A DNA stretch of 64,000 bases from Liolophura sinensis (GCF_032854445.1 NC_088296.1:27833064-27897063), one strand, 5' to 3'. Positions 37,501 to 49,694 are shown, counted from the first letter of the stretch. Made by a program: numbers and translations. The notes: generated by a model not told the origin, from the sequence alone.

Positions 37501-38508
37501 TTATAGTCTCATTTACCACGAAATCACCGATTTAATGGTTATAGTCCCATTCACCACTGATTCACAGATGTGATGGGTATAGTCCCATTCACCACTAGAT
37601 CGCATTTGTGATGGTTAGAGTCTCATTCACCACTAAATCGCAGATGTGATGGTTATAGCCCCATTCACCACTAAATCACAGATGTAATGGTTATAGTCCC
37701 ATTCACCACTAAATCAGAGATGTGATGGTTATAGTCCCATTCACCACTAAATTACAAATGTGATGGTTATAATCCCATTCACCAATAAATTAAAGATGTG
37801 ATTGTTATAGTCCCATTCACCACTAAGTTACAGATATGATGGTTATAATCTCATTCACCACTAAATCACAGATGTGATGGTTATAGTCCCATTCACCAAT
37901 AAATTCCAGATGTGATGGTTATAGTCCCATTTACCACTAAATCACAAATGTGATGGTTATAGTCCCATCCACCACCAAATTACCGATGTGATGGTTATAG
38001 TCTCAGTCATTAATAAATCACAGATGTGATGGATGTAATCCTTTTTATCACTAAATCACAAATGTTATGGTTATAGTCCCACTCCCCACTAAATCACAGA
38101 TGTGATGGTTATAGTCCCATCCACCACCAAATTACCGATGTGGTGGTTATAGTCCCATTTACCACGAAATCACAGATGTGATTGTTATAGTCCCATTCAC
38201 CACTAAATCACAAATGTGATAGTTATAGTTCCATTCACCACCAGCTCACAGATGTGATGGTTAGAGTCCCATTCACCACTAAATTCCAGATGTGATGGTT
38301 ATAGTACCATTCACCACTGAATCACAGATGTGATGGTTATAGTCCCATTCACCACTAAATCACAGATGTGATGGTTATTGTCCCATTCACCACTAGATTA
38401 CAGATGTGATGTTTATAGTCCCATTCACCACTAAATTACAGATGTGATGGATATAGTCCCATTGAACATTAGGTCACAGATGTGATGGTTATAGTCCCAT
38501 TTAACAAA
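31590..38508. repeat. 38-bp satellite, about 182 units, with higher-order repeats
   Basis: The unit is GTGATGGTTATAGTCCCATT, CACCACTAAATCACAGAT; it holds the near-palindrome ATCACAGATGTGAT. A rare variant unit (CATACGTGAGGATTATAG or CATTCGTGAGG) occurs at 32931, 34185, 35781 and 36921. The gaps are 1254, 1596 and 1140 bp, exactly 33, 42 and 30 units. Blocks of dozens of units around these marks are nearly identical in order (for example 35700-36600 and 36840-37740). No open frame is sustained because 38 is not a multiple of 3. Confidence 0.97.
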
Positions 38509-38739
38509 GGAGCTGGAAGCTTATTAGAGCTTCACTGTCATGCCAACCTGGGCTGAAGCCGTACATAGTAGCCTGGCACTCACAAGCATCTCGAGAATTC
38601 CGTGAGAATGAGTGGTGATATGTGGTCTACAGCGATTGTACAACCGTTCACATGGTCTTTAGTTCACTTATAATAAGATGCGATTATTTCAGGGAAACAT
38701 AAAAAAGGAAATTTGATATTGCTTGTGTGATATAATTTA

Positions 38740-39075
38740 TACTTTGCGTCACACAGGACTTCACACAGGACGTCACCATGTGATATGGTCTATTTTCATA
38801 ACACTGGCGATACAGACGATGGGCAGCAAAATAGATGCATAGTCTGCTGTACAACAACATGTAAAAGTTTACTAGGTTGGAAATCCTATACAACGGCATA
38901 AAAATGAGCACCAGACAACCATTAAGAGAGAGCAGACACTCGTTTGTTAGGCCTGGGGGATGAATTCATACATGTATACGATGTTTAGTTTAGATCCCCC
39001 ACTGAATTCTGTTCTAATCTAAGTCTCATTCTCCATAAAAGCACCATATTTGACACCAGTTAGCGCCTATTATAT
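38740..39075 (+). repeat. Dispersed segment X, diverged partial copy
   Basis: Shares GCATAGTCTGCTGTACAACA, GAGCAGACACTCGTTTGTTA and TCTCATTCTCCATAAAAGCA with the full X copies at 42975, 47385 and 60028. Confidence 0.7.
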
Positions 39076-39507
39076 GACTTTAGGCCTTATGTTAATTTAT
39101 TCCATTCCCGAGCAAGATTTTGGTGGAGCAGTAAAATTTGTAGATGATTTAGGAAGGTGTTACCCCAAAACAGATTGGCACAGGATAGATATGGAAAGAT
39201 GACACAGAATGAGGAGAGTTATTGGACACAAGCTCTATCTAATATGGCATGTTATACCGATGTTCCTGGATATTGTCTTAGCTATAAAACGATAAACTAG
39301 GGGCCGTCACTTCACTGGTTATCTGTTGCTACGTAGATTTTTCACATTGTCTTTGGTTCTTTTCGCTTGGCGTTGTATCCTTATTTTCTAACAGTCTTGG
39401 GGTTTTCATGTTTTAATTATTTGACAGCACTCTATACTGTGCTCGGCATATTGTGCCAAAACCCAACGTAGGCATGGTTATTACACATGCATGGCGAGTT
39501 TTATATG

Positions 39508-39645
39508 TCAATTATTTGGGTGAGATAATGAGAGTGAGTTATAAATTATCTGGGTGAGATAATGAGAGTGAGTTAAAAATTATCTGGGTGAGATAGTGAG
39601 ATTGAGTTAAAAACAATCTGCATGAGATTATTGAGGTAAGCTATA
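39508..39645. repeat. 34-bp repeat, 4 copies
   Basis: TTATCTGGGTGAGATAATGA, GAGTGAGTTATAAA and variants. From here to 40134 nothing else is recognised. Confidence 0.8.
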
Positions 39646-40134
39646 AAATATATAAAGAATTACGACAAGAACTTGAAGAAAATCTTTCAAACATTTCCGG
39701 CCGATGAAAAAGCTTCCTTATGCATGCGATAAATCGTTAGTTTATCAAAAGTCACATTAATGTGAAAGCCGTAAGTTTATAATCTCCGTCGGCAACTGGT
39801 CAGGGAAACTGTCTTCCTTGTTCTAGTCTCCACACAGCGAGCACACTGTCAGTACCGTACAAAAAAATCTGCTCAGTAATCCCTAACCTGAAGTAAATTA
39901 TAAAGAGCAGTTAACGTTTAGAATTAAACACCTCGAAAGTTCTATTGGTGTTCTTTAATACTTTTTCAGACTGCCCACTACTGTAGGGTTAATCTCTGTT
40001 ACATGTACATCAGGCATATCTGATCGTAAATGAAATAGATACAACATGTCCGTTTTAACCATTGAACACCTAAAAGCCTTAACTGATATTGGGCTGTGTG
40101 CTATGCATTATGTCACTATACATGTTTAATTTAT

Positions 40135-40312
40135 AATGCAAGTGGGTCTTCCAAAAACCTGCGGATGGCCGTGGGCTTCCCCAGAGCTCTCCACAGTTTC
40201 TTCCCACCATAATGCTGACCGCCGTGGTATAAGTGAAATATTCTTGGGTACGGCTATTGACCACTAGTTAAATAAAAAAATAAATAAAAAAATAAATTAA
40301 TAAATAAGTAAA
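40135..40312 (+). mobile_element. SINE-1 3' part with (AAAT)n tail
   Basis: CTGCGGATGGCCGTGGGCTT, CCACCATAATGCTGACCGCC, GTGGTATAAGTGAAATATTC, followed by a tail of AAATAAAT repeats. Confidence 0.85.
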
Positions 40313-40439
40313 TATAAAGCCTATATAATTCCAAAGTATAAATGTAAGATATACGTGTAGCTATAACTCTCTCCCCATAGTTCTAGAAAAAATACTCTGT
40401 TACTTGTGGCATGTTGTGGAGGGAGGGGTAGGTATACTT

Positions 40440-42290
40440 ATTAAAAACACAGTTAATAGATTAGTAGTAAGGAGGGATGTTCAGCTTGCCCTTGTGAATG
40501 ATAGGTACATGTACACCAAGACTAAAGAGGTAATACAGTCATTAGGTAAGTAGTAACTAGGGACATTCAGTTTGTTCTTGTGAATGATAGGTACATGTAC
40601 ACCACGGCTAATGAGGTAATACTGTCATTAGGTTAGTAGTAACTAAGGATATTTAGCTTGTTCTTGTGAATGATAGGTAAATGTACACCACAGCTTATGG
40701 GGTGATACAGTCATTAGGTTAGTAGTGACTAGAGATATTTAGCTTGTTCTTGTAAATAGTGGGTACATGTACCCCACGGCTAATGAGGTGATACAGTCAT
40801 TAGGTTTGTAGATGTCATTACAACACTAGTAACTAAAGATATTCAGCTTGTTCTTGTGAATGATAGGTACGTGTACACCACGGCTAATGAGGTGATACTG
40901 TCAAAAACTTAGTATTAACAATGGATATTCAGCTTGTTCTTGTGAATGATAGGAACATGTACACCACGGCTAAAGAGGTGATACAGCCATTAGGTTAGTA
41001 GTGACTAGGGATATTCAGCTTGTTGTTGTAAATAGCAGGTACATGTACACCACAGCTAATGGGGTGATACAGTGGTAAGGTTACTAGTGACTAGGGATAT
41101 TGAGCTTGTTCTTGTGAATGATAGGTACGTGTACACCACGGCTAATGAGGTGACACAGTCATTAGAATACTAGTAACTAAAGATATTCAACTTGTTCTTG
41201 TGAATGATAGGTACATGTACACCACGGCTAATAAGGTGATATATTCGTGAAGTTAGTAGTAACAATGGATATTCAGCTTGTTCTTGTGAATGATAGGTAC
41301 ATGTACACCACGGCTAATGAGGTGATACAGACATTAGACTAGTAGTAGCTAGGGGCATTCAGCTTGTTCTTGTGAATGATAGGTACATGTACACTACGGC
41401 TAATGAAATGATACAGTCATTAGGTTACTAGTAACTAGGGATATTTAGCTTGTTTTTGTGAATGATAGGTACGTGTACACCACAGCTAATGGTGTGATAC
41501 AGTCTTTAGGTTAGTAGTAACTAGGGATATTCAGCTTGTTCTTGTGAATGATAGGTACATGTACACCACGGCTAATAAGGTAATACAGCCAATAGTTTAG
41601 TAGTAACTAGAGATATTTATCTTCTTCTTATGAATGATGGTTACATGTACATCACGGCTAATAAGGTGATACAGTCATAAGGTCAGTAGTAACTAGGGAC
41701 ATTCAGCTTGTTCTTGTGAATAATAGGTACATGTACCCCACGGCTAATGACGTGATACAGTCATTAGGTTTGTAGATGTCATTAGAATACTAGTAACTAA
41801 AGATATTCAGCTTGTTCTTGTGAATGATAGGTACGTGTACACCACGGCTAATAAGTTGATACAGTCAATACGTTAGTAGTAACAATGGATATTCAGCTTG
41901 TTCTTGTGAATGATAGGAACATGTACATCACGGCTAATGAGGTGATACAGTCATAAGGTCAGTAGTAACTAGGGATATTAAGCTTGTTCTTGTGAATAGT
42001 AGGAACATGTACACCATGGCTATTGAGGTGATACAGCTATTAGGTTAGTAGTAAGTAGGGATATTCAGCTTGTTCTTGTGAATGATAGGTACGTGTATAC
42101 CACAGCTAATGAGGTGATACTGTCATTAGGTTAGTAGTAACTAGGGATATTCAGCTTGTTCTTGTGAATGATGGGTACGTGTACACCACAGCTAACGAGG
42201 TGATACCGTTATTAATTTTGTAGTAACTAGAGATATTTAGCTTGTTCTTGTGAATGATGGGTACGTGTACACCACAGCTGACGAGGTGAT
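40440..42290. repeat. 86-bp minisatellite, about 21 copies
   Basis: The unit is TTGTTCTTGTGAATGATAGG, TACATGTACACCACGGCTAA, TGAGGTGATACAGTCATTAG, GTTAGTAGTAACTAGGGATA, TTCAGC. Most units carry the palindrome GTACATGTAC. Two units (near 40805 and 41765) share an insertion GTAGATGTCATTA, so they descend from one variant. Confidence 0.94.
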
Positions 42291-42499
42291 ATGCTTGTGT
42301 GTATGCTATGAATGTAGATAATTCTGGCAATGTCTTCACGACAAGTAATTCCAGTTAAGCATGTGTCACGTGTTAAGCGTGTTCTCTTGTCGCACTCGAC
42401 CTACAGTCGTGGTCCACCTAACGGCAGGAAAATGAATGTTGCTGTATAGTATGTCAATAAATCCTTCCAGTGGTGTATAAGTCGTAATAACTTACATTT

Positions 42500-42700
42500 G
42501 TGATATATATGTATCCATGTTTTAGAGTTTTTGAATATGTGTACAACATCGTTAAATAATGCCTTATTTAAATGAGTTAACGTCAGTCTTGGCTGGATTC
42601 CATGTGCTGTAGACATGGTTTGAAATGATTCCCTAACAAAACAAGCTCTTGCTTGTAGCAACCTCTCTGGAAATGTCAGCCCGACACTATCAAATATTAT
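42500..42700 (+). pseudogene. Retrotransposon RNase H relic 1
   Basis: Plus strand reads LGWIPCAVDMV, stop, NDSLTKQALACSNLSGNV, fitting the end of a retroelement RNase H domain (WIPxHxGIxGNExADxLAKxA). The His and Gly of the motif are lost and a stop is present. The minus-strand open frame across it (102 codons) is a shadow. Confidence 0.6.
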
Positions 42701-42815
42701 TGGCACCATAAAATCATATTTACTGAATTGAGGGCATACATGTAGTCAGTGGGGGGTTTGTACCAACAGGTGATAAATTCTATTGTTGTTCTACAGGCCT
42801 ATTAATCTTATACAT

Positions 42816-42889
42816 GACTATAATACCTAGTAGTAACAGATGTGTACTGAACAAATAGTACAGATCTGTTACTACTAGGTATTATAGTC
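42816..42889. repeat. Near-perfect 33-bp hairpin
   Basis: The left arm GACTATAATACCTAGTAGTA, ACAGATGTGTACT pairs with the right arm over 33 bases with one mismatch, around the 8-base loop GAACAAAT. It could be the ends of a tiny foldback element or a transcribed hairpin. Confidence 0.85.
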
Positions 42890-42974
42890 TAATGTTATTG
42901 TAGGGCAACACATCTCACACACTTGAACCGTTTACCAAACAACCGGTGGCGTCATGCACACAGTTTAAGTGTGT

Positions 42975-44165
42975 GTCAGTATGTTTTGTTTGACTCGAGT
43001 TTCAATAAATTGCTTCACGCTGTATAACTAACTTTACACAAAGTTAAAAATGAGAAAGCCACAAATAGCTGCAGACAGTAATGTATACGGGGTGTAATCT
43101 GAAACGGCCTTGAGAACATGGTGCTTTGCTGAAAACCCCTTTGTGTGAAATTGGGTCAGTCACGTAAGAGCTTATAAAAGAACAATCGGGAGCATTTCTT
43201 TTTGAAACCTTTCCAGCACAAGAGTCCAAGCTCGTATGTACATATAGTGCATTTGTACATGTACATGACGAGCCTGAATACAATACTTTCAGTACGTCAT
43301 GTGTCATTTTCTTGAGGAAAAAAAACCAGGTTTTCTGTTAAACATGTTAAATTTAAAAGAGTGGGCAGCAAAAGGGTTTTATAGTCTGCTGCACAACACC
43401 ATGCACAGGTTAACTGGCTGAACATCATGTACAAAGGAAGAAAAAATATTACCAAAGAGTTTCTGGAAAAGTGCAGACACTCTTGTGTTAAGCCTGGATA
43501 ACGAATTCGGACATGTGAACGATGTTTAGCTTCTCCAAAGAAATGTGTCTTTAACTGAGTGTCATTCTCCATAAAAGCACTATATTTGGCACAAGGCCCT
43601 ATTAGTGCCTATTATATAATGTTAGTTGAGGAGCGTTCCGCTGTGTATAAAACATTCAACTAAAACACCAAAATTCAAGATGCCTAAAAATTGATAAATA
43701 TCACTTTTGGAAACATGTAAAAGAGTCATAAGAAACGCCGGGTATTTGCCTTAATAATTTGGGTATTTGTAATTTGAGGCAATTGAATGTTAGCAGTGCT
43801 AATATGTGTTTATATCATACAATCAGTGGTTATTCCAATAAATGAAAAATATCCAATCTACATCGACCTTAAATTGTACAAGGAATTATCACCAAACAGA
43901 AAGAAATATGGCAGTACAACTACAACGCCCATCAGCCCTCTAACTTTATGGACTTCCTTTCAACAGCTTAAACCCCAAGCACTCACTCACTCACTCAACA
44001 TGTCCAGAGATACGGAAGTCTTATGTGTTACTCACTTAGGCTGATTAATAAACCATTTAATGTGGCTGTAGATTTGAAACAAAAACAACAAAAGGCACAT
44101 ATGTGGGTCACAATGATGAAACGGGCAGGGCCAGGAAAACACCTCTTATCACTATGGGGATCTTT
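42975..44165 (+). repeat. Dispersed segment X, copy 1
   Basis: Shared with 47385-48475 and 60028-61065 in the same orientation. Common text: CACAAATAGCTGCAGAC, GTCATTCTCCATAAAAGCA, TATATTTGGCACAAGGCCCT, TGAATGTTAGCAGTGCTAAT. It carries a TATA box at 43173. The short frame downstream of the TATA box that is open in the other two copies is broken here. Confidence 0.85.
43173..43180 (+). promoter_or_regulatory. TATA box of segment X copy 1
   Basis: TATAAAAG, preceded by CACGTAAGAGCT. The same box and spacing occur in copies 2 and 3. Confidence 0.45.
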
Positions 44166-44284
44166 AGGAAAAAAATCATGTTACCTGTGAAATATTACAC
44201 TATTGTAGCTCGTATATACTGTTACGTCAGTAGGAAGTGGCACGTGTACCATGTCACGTGACTGAATTTATGCCAAGAGATGTA

Positions 44285-44450
44285 ATGATTCAGAGAACAC
44301 AACGACAATTAACGGAATGATTACGGCCCTGCTTACTACAGCGTAATCAGAAATGTGACATCTAGGCCATCTGGACGCTCGCCATAATGATCCAGAGAAC
44401 ACAAAGACAAATAACGGAATGAACACCGCTCTACTTACTACAGCGAATTA
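44285..44450. repeat. Repeat with AGAGAACACAAAGACAA, 2 copies
   Basis: ATGATCCAGAGAACACAAAG, ACAAATAACGGAATGA... ACTTACTACAGCG; the same family has four units at 61185-61465. Confidence 0.8.
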
Positions 44451-44454
44451 TCCC

Positions 44455-44785
44455 ACTAACACTCATACAACATATTTTCTGTTATATTTAAGAGAAGATT
44501 CTGCTACACTGACATACTTAATCCCACTAGCACACATACAACAGATGTTCTGTTTTATTTAACAGAAGATTCTGCTACAATAACAGACTTCATCCCACTA
44601 ACACACATACAACAGATTTTCTGTTATATTTAACAGAAGATTCTGCTACAATAACAGACTTCATCCCACTAACACACATACAACAGATGTTCTGTTATAT
44701 TTAACAGAAGATTCTGCTACAATAACAGACTTCATCCCACTAACACACATACAACAGATGTTCTGTTATATTTAACACATTATTC
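44455..44785. repeat. 71-bp minisatellite, about 4.5 copies
   Basis: The unit is ATTCTGCTACAATAACAGAC, TTCATCCCACTAACACACAT, ACAACAGATGTTCTGTTATA, TTTAACAGAAG. From 44786 to 45179 nothing else is recognised; the 74-codon plus frame at 44926 has no known motif. Confidence 0.92.
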
Positions 44786-45179
44786 TTATAGAGTAGTAAA
44801 TATTCATTAATATTTAGGATTAGCTATGGTGGAGAAAGATTAAAAACTGTCCACAAGGCGAACTCTGACAATAGAGATTATATGCAAATGGTGATTTCAC
44901 TGTTAAAATCTAATGATATTACCTGATGTCAAAGAGTATAGATTTTTCACCGATTGTAACCCAGTATCATAGAATAACACTTTATAGTGGAATAAACTTA
45001 CTTTCCAGTAAGGTATGCATTCAAAAATTACACTTAGGTAAATGCATAACGATCTTTATAAACCAGGAAGAGGATAATAACAATTCCCACAATAACCTAA
45101 AGTACACTAAAGTTAGTGCCCTGTTTTTGCGTTCGGCGTCTGGAGTTTAGGAAGCGTGTCGTATAACGTTCAGGCGTCT

Positions 45180-45410
45180 TATATTTATTTATTTATTTGA
45201 TTGGTGTTTTACCCGTAGTCAAAATTATTTCACTTATACCACGTTGGCCAGCATTATGGTGGGAGGAAACCGGGTAGAGCCCTAGGGAAACACACGATCA
45301 TCCACAGGTTGCTGCCAGGCCTTCTCACGTACAGCCGGAGAGTAAGCCAGCATGAGCTGGACTTGAACTCATAGCGACCGCGTTGGTGACGTTGCATTTC
45401 GTGCTGATAT
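45180..45410 (-). mobile_element. SINE-1 copy, nearly complete
   Basis: TTTATTTATTTGATTGGTGT, then GCCAGCATTATGGTGGGAGG, AAGCCAGCATGAGCTGGACT and CGACCGCGTTGGTGA. The tRNA-like head is truncated. From 45411 to 46000 nothing is recognised. Confidence 0.88.
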
Positions 45411-45999
45411 AATTTACATGTTTTCTGAGAAATGTCGTGGGGAAAGAGCAGAATTGTGTAAACACTGAGGTTTAATAGTGTATAAGTGTGTGCGTTACCA
45501 CGGGAGGACCCAACATTTACATTAACTTGTTAAACAAACATTGAACAGAGCCTACAGAAAACTTTCACACCTCAACAGGTGTCAGGCTACTTGTGCTTAC
45601 TGGGATCAACCTGAAATAGACAGCCCAGAATTCAAGGTCCCATCGTCTCAAACTTGTCTTATATTACGGAAGGATCAGAATCCACTTCAGATCAGTTTAA
45701 AACGCTGAAATCAGGTGGTGACAAATAAAGTTGTATTTCAGTACATTTCAACACTGTTTTGTAGACTTTAAAGTGACAAATATGTCGTTCCTGGTCAAAC
45801 ATTAATTGCGGAGTCCTACATGGACCATCACTGAAGATTCAAGTCTGACAAGACTGTTGGGGCCTGGATTCCCTGGCGTATAGGTTTAGCTAAAATCGAT
45901 GAGTGTCTTCCTTAAGACATCCTAAATCAGTCATTTATTTCATCGTAAATTGTCGTGATACGTTTTCAGCTCATAAGTAAAGTGGAGGGTTGAATAAGC

Positions 46000-46190
46000 A
46001 TTAAATTGACTATGTTTCCCTTAGCCAGTCGCCTATACTCAGCTGTGTTGAAGATTAGTCATATTCGCTCACACAACTACCTTTTATCAGTGACACGTAA
46101 TGGACCAATGGTCTCAGTGCAATGGTGTATTATATTACATACAGAGCTTAGTCACCGATCCACAGTTGTGTCAACGACGCTCCCCAGAGC
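46000..46190 (+). repeat. Solo arm of the foldback element at 56705-57540
   Basis: TTAGCCAGTCGCCTATACTC, AGCTG and ATTAGTCATATTCGCTC followed by TCAGTGACACGTAA match both arms of the large inverted-repeat element. Confidence 0.65.
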
Positions 46191-46234
46191 GGACGTACAA
46201 ACACTGGACAGACTTCTACTTACAGGTACGTATA

Positions 46235-46435
46235 TTATGTGTTTTTGCATATGTATACACTATCATCAAATAATATGTAATTTGACTGAGCTAACATCCG
46301 TCTTGATGAAATGCCATGTGTTCTATGTATAGTTTCAAATGAATTGGTAGATTCCCTAACAAAACAAGCTCTTGCTTGTAGCAACCTCTCTGGAAATGTC
46401 AACCTGACACTATCGGCCTCACCTATACTCAGTGC
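46235..46435 (+). pseudogene. Retrotransposon RNase H relic 2
   Basis: Plus strand reads VSNELVDSLTKQALACSNLS then GNVNLTLSASPILSA and a stop. This is the NExxDSLxKxA end of an RNase H domain; upstream is out of frame. Paralogous to 42500-42700. Confidence 0.65.
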
Positions 46436-46984
46436 TTGATAAGTCGAAAAGATTCTCATCAAAAGCGGCTGTATTTTTTTTTATTTTTCCATTATACATA
46501 AACATTAAATTCGTTTTCCTGTCGCTATAAGACTGTTAGTCGAGAGGTACAGGAGAAGACACTACATCTCACCATGGAACGCATTCTTAATGGGAACAGT
46601 TGTTGGAGAGTCATTCCCAAGATTTAATGGCATAAGATACAGCAATTGCCGAAATATGCAGCTACATATGCGCTTGTACATTATTGTAAGGACATTATTC
46701 ACGCCAGGAGTATAAAATACACCTGAAGCCCACAGAGATGAATGTTTGTTTTAAATATAGCGGACAGTCTACTACATGTGCCTGACAAGAGAAGGAGAAA
46801 GCTAGGTTACGTAAATCAAGGTGCGGTATGTACCTGCAGGTGATTACAGGGGTATATTTAATTATATCGCCAATTCGGAAACACAAACAGTTGCAATAGA
46901 GTGCAACTAAGGCACATGTTTTTCATTACAGAGAACTTACAGACTAGCATGGTACATGTAAACACGTCGGGCACTTACTTATTT
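46436..46984. other. No feature recognised
   Basis: Short open frames only. Confidence 0.5.
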
Positions 46985-47275
46985 CTATTGTATAGAACAT
47001 TCTTTGAATCTTTATATCATCACTAAAAACTGCTGACGGCTTCTCTTCTCGTTAATCCATCCTAATTCCTTTCATTATATGTACTGTCTTGGGATTATTG
47101 GTCCCAGACGTCCATTTCGGTTCACACCTGGTAGATGTATACGAATGTCTGTTTCGGCTGGAGTGGAAACCCAGTACTTTTTAAGGCATAGGCCTTCCTT
47201 TTTAAGGATTTCAGCAATTACTGTGAAGATGTCAACTTTACAGCCAAGATATGACAGCATTCAGTGAATTGCTCA
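46985..47275 (+). repeat. Dispersed repeat W, copy 2
   Basis: ACTAAAAACTGCTGACGGCT and GTATACGAATGTCTGTTTCG are shared with 16670-17170. Confidence 0.6.
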
Positions 47276-47384
47276 GCCTAACCTGTTTTGGTCATTGACG
47301 GTATAACTTTTTTTATCATTGGAGGTTCAGTTCAAACCGTTGACATCATATGTACAATCTAAGTAGTTTGCCAATATGATTTGT

Positions 47385-48475
47385 GATGCTCGAGTTTCAG
47401 TAAATTAGTTCACGCTGTACAACTCTACACAAAGTCTGACATAAGAAAATCACAAATAGCTGCAGACGTGAATGTATATGGGGTGTAATCTGAAACGTCC
47501 ATGACAACAAGCCACTCTACTGAAAATCCCTGTGTGTGAAACTAAGTCACTCACGTAAGAGTTTATAAAAGAGCAGACGGGTACATCCCTTACTGAGACC
47601 TTCTCAGTAGGAGAGTGTAAAGTCGTATATACATATAGTGCATTTTTACATGTACACGACAGGACTGAATACAGTACTTTCAAATATTTCATTCCTCACT
47701 TTCTTGAGAAAAAAATCCCATTTTTTTTTAAGCATGTTAAATTTAACTGATTGGACAGCAAAAGGGTTTCATAGTCTGCTGAACAACATGTCTGCTGGAC
47801 ATCATATACAAAGGAAGAAAAAATATTACCAAAGAGTTGCTGGAAACACTCTTGTGTTAAGCCTGGTTAATGAACTCGTATGTATGAACGATGTTTAGCT
47901 TTTCCAAAGAATTGTGTCTTTAACTGAGTGTCATTCTCCATAAAAGCACCATATTTGGCACAAGGCCCTATTAGCGCCTATTATATGATGTTAGCTGGGG
48001 AGCGTTCCGCTGTGTGTAAAAGCATTCATGTAAAACACCAAAATTCAAGATGCCTAAAAATTGATAAATATCACTTTTGGAAACCTGTAAAAGAGTTATA
48101 AGAAACTCCGGGTATTTACCGAACTTGTAATTTTGGGACAATTGAATGTTAGCAGTGCTAATATGTGTTTATATCATTCAATCAGACGTTATTCTATTAA
48201 ATGAAAAATATCCAATCAACATCAACCTTCAATTTTCACAGAATTATCACCAAACAGTCATGAATATGGCAGTAAAAATACAACACCTATCGGTAGGGCA
48301 GCTTTATGGACTTCCTTGTGGCATGTCCAGAGGTAGGGCAGTTTTATGTGTTACGCACATTAAGTTGATTAAAACAATAACTGATGTCAGTGTGGACTTG
48401 AAAAAAAAATGCAATATGTGAGTGACAATGACGAAACGGGCAGGGCCACGAAAATACACCTTAATACTACGGGGC
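47385..48475 (+). repeat. Dispersed segment X, copy 2, with TATA box and small open frame
   Basis: Closely related to copy 3 (60028-61065). Downstream of the TATA box a frame is open from about 47638 to 47898, with LNTVLSNISFLTFLRKKSHF and SMLNLTDWTAKGFHSLLNNM. Copy 3 reads LNTVLSNISFLIFLRKKNPI and SMLNLTDWTAKGCYSLLNNM. The only upstream ATG of copy 2 (47650) is absent in copy 3, so coding is uncertain. Confidence 0.85.
47564..47571 (+). promoter_or_regulatory. TATA box of segment X copy 2
   Basis: TATAAAAG after CACGTAAGAGTT, about 74 bp before the shared open frame. Confidence 0.45.
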
Positions 48476-48539
48476 TCTTCACAAAAAAATATACCATGTG
48501 ACGTGAATGAATCTATGGCGAGCACCAGTAGAAATTCAA

Positions 48540-49490
48540 GTTTGGGAGACTTTCAAAAACAGCGCGAAGACCAAGATTATGATGTTGGGCGTACCACACA
48601 GTTGACAATTTGCCATCCATTAAGTTACAACCGATCCGATACATTTATCTCCTGCATTTACTGTCATTCTGATGTACTTGCTTCCGTTTTGTTTTCAAAT
48701 TTGGACAAAAATGAAACTTCTTGGTGCAAAAGTCTGATCTTTACTTTCCTCTGCTTTGATATAAAATTAGACATTTTCTACAAATTATTAGTTCCTAATT
48801 CGTATTCAGTTTTTCACATGGGGAATGTATACAAGAGAGTCTGTAAATGCTTGTCGCACTGATCAGTGCCGGAACCTACTTTAAGCTAACATAATGATGT
48901 TAACAAATTAGTAACAAGAACAAAATTTTGATAAACAAAGCTACATGTTCAATGAATTTCATTCTGCTTCATTTTAACGAAATGCATCTTATGTTCACCG
49001 TCCATAAAATCATTCACTAAATATGACGTCTCCACAAAGTTATCGTAGACTGAACTAAGTGTAACGTGACAACTGATACTATGGTCTTCACAATCAGCTG
49101 TGGAATTCTCACAGCACTGATGAAGATTTGTAGTCGACTGTGTCTGTAGATCCGTTTACGTGGTATTCCATGATGCTCGATGAAGGGCCCAGTGATACGA
49201 CAATAGGACATCTAGTCCCAGGCTTTGACGGCCTCGGCCCAATGACAACTTTGCACATCGGACTTAGAAATCAGTATGTTGGAAATTTCATCCACAGTTC
49301 TATGTTCCACGTGTCAAAATTTTCGTGCACGACTTGACCGATAAATCTCTGGAAGCTCTCGGACTAGGTAAGCCCGAAAAGCAGTCATAGATTTGAGGAG
49401 ATCCGTGTAATGAGTACTGGATATATTCTCAGAAGAGGACTTTTCAGATGGTTAAAATTGAAACTGATCGTAATACTTCGCATTTATCTG
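48540..49490 (+). repeat. Dispersed segment Y, copy A, with two exon-like pieces
   Basis: Paralogous to 53085-54965 (B) and 61880-62830 (C). Piece 1 from 49134, after TTTGTAG|, reads STVSVDPFTWYSMMLDEGPS then DTTI. Piece 2, after CATCCACAG|, reads FYVPRVKIFVHDLTDKSLEA and LGL before CTAG|GTAAGC. The same pieces appear in B and C with mostly replacement differences. No known family is recognised. The 146-codon frame 48422-48862 crosses the X/Y junction and is not shared, so I do not call it. Confidence 0.75.
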
Positions 49491-49504
49491 TTAGAATGTA
49501 GTAA

Positions 49505-49682
49505 AGACTGTGCGGGGAAAACCCATGACCATCTGTAGGTAGTTGGCCGACCATCCCACATACGACCGGAGAGGAAGCCAGCATGAGCTGGACTCACAGC
49601 GGCCGCACTGGTGAGAGGCTCCTGGGTCATTACGCTGCGCTAATGCGCTAACCAACTGAGCCATGGAGGTCCCAACGTACAC
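49505..49682 (-). mobile_element. SINE-1 copy, head and body
   Basis: AAGCCAGCATGAGCTGGACT, GGTGAGAGGCTCCTGGGTCA, TTACGCTGCGCTAATGCGCT and GAGCCATGGAGG: the tRNA-like head in reverse orientation. The 3' third is missing. It lies between segments Y-A and Z-1 and is absent from the paralogous place near 63 kb. Confidence 0.9.
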
Positions 49683-49694
49683 AAAGACAATACA

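Noticed and set aside
31590-38508. CRISPR-like regular repeats of 38 bp
   Set aside because: Units are contiguous with no unique spacers, there are no cas genes, and the context is eukaryotic.
42401-42709. Minus-strand frame of 102 codons, similar to the minus frame at 46462-46235
   Set aside because: The shared residues are the shadow of a retrotransposon RNase H relic on the plus strand.
48422-48862. 146-codon plus frame as a gene
   Set aside because: It spans the junction of segments X and Y; the corresponding frames in the other copies are closed.
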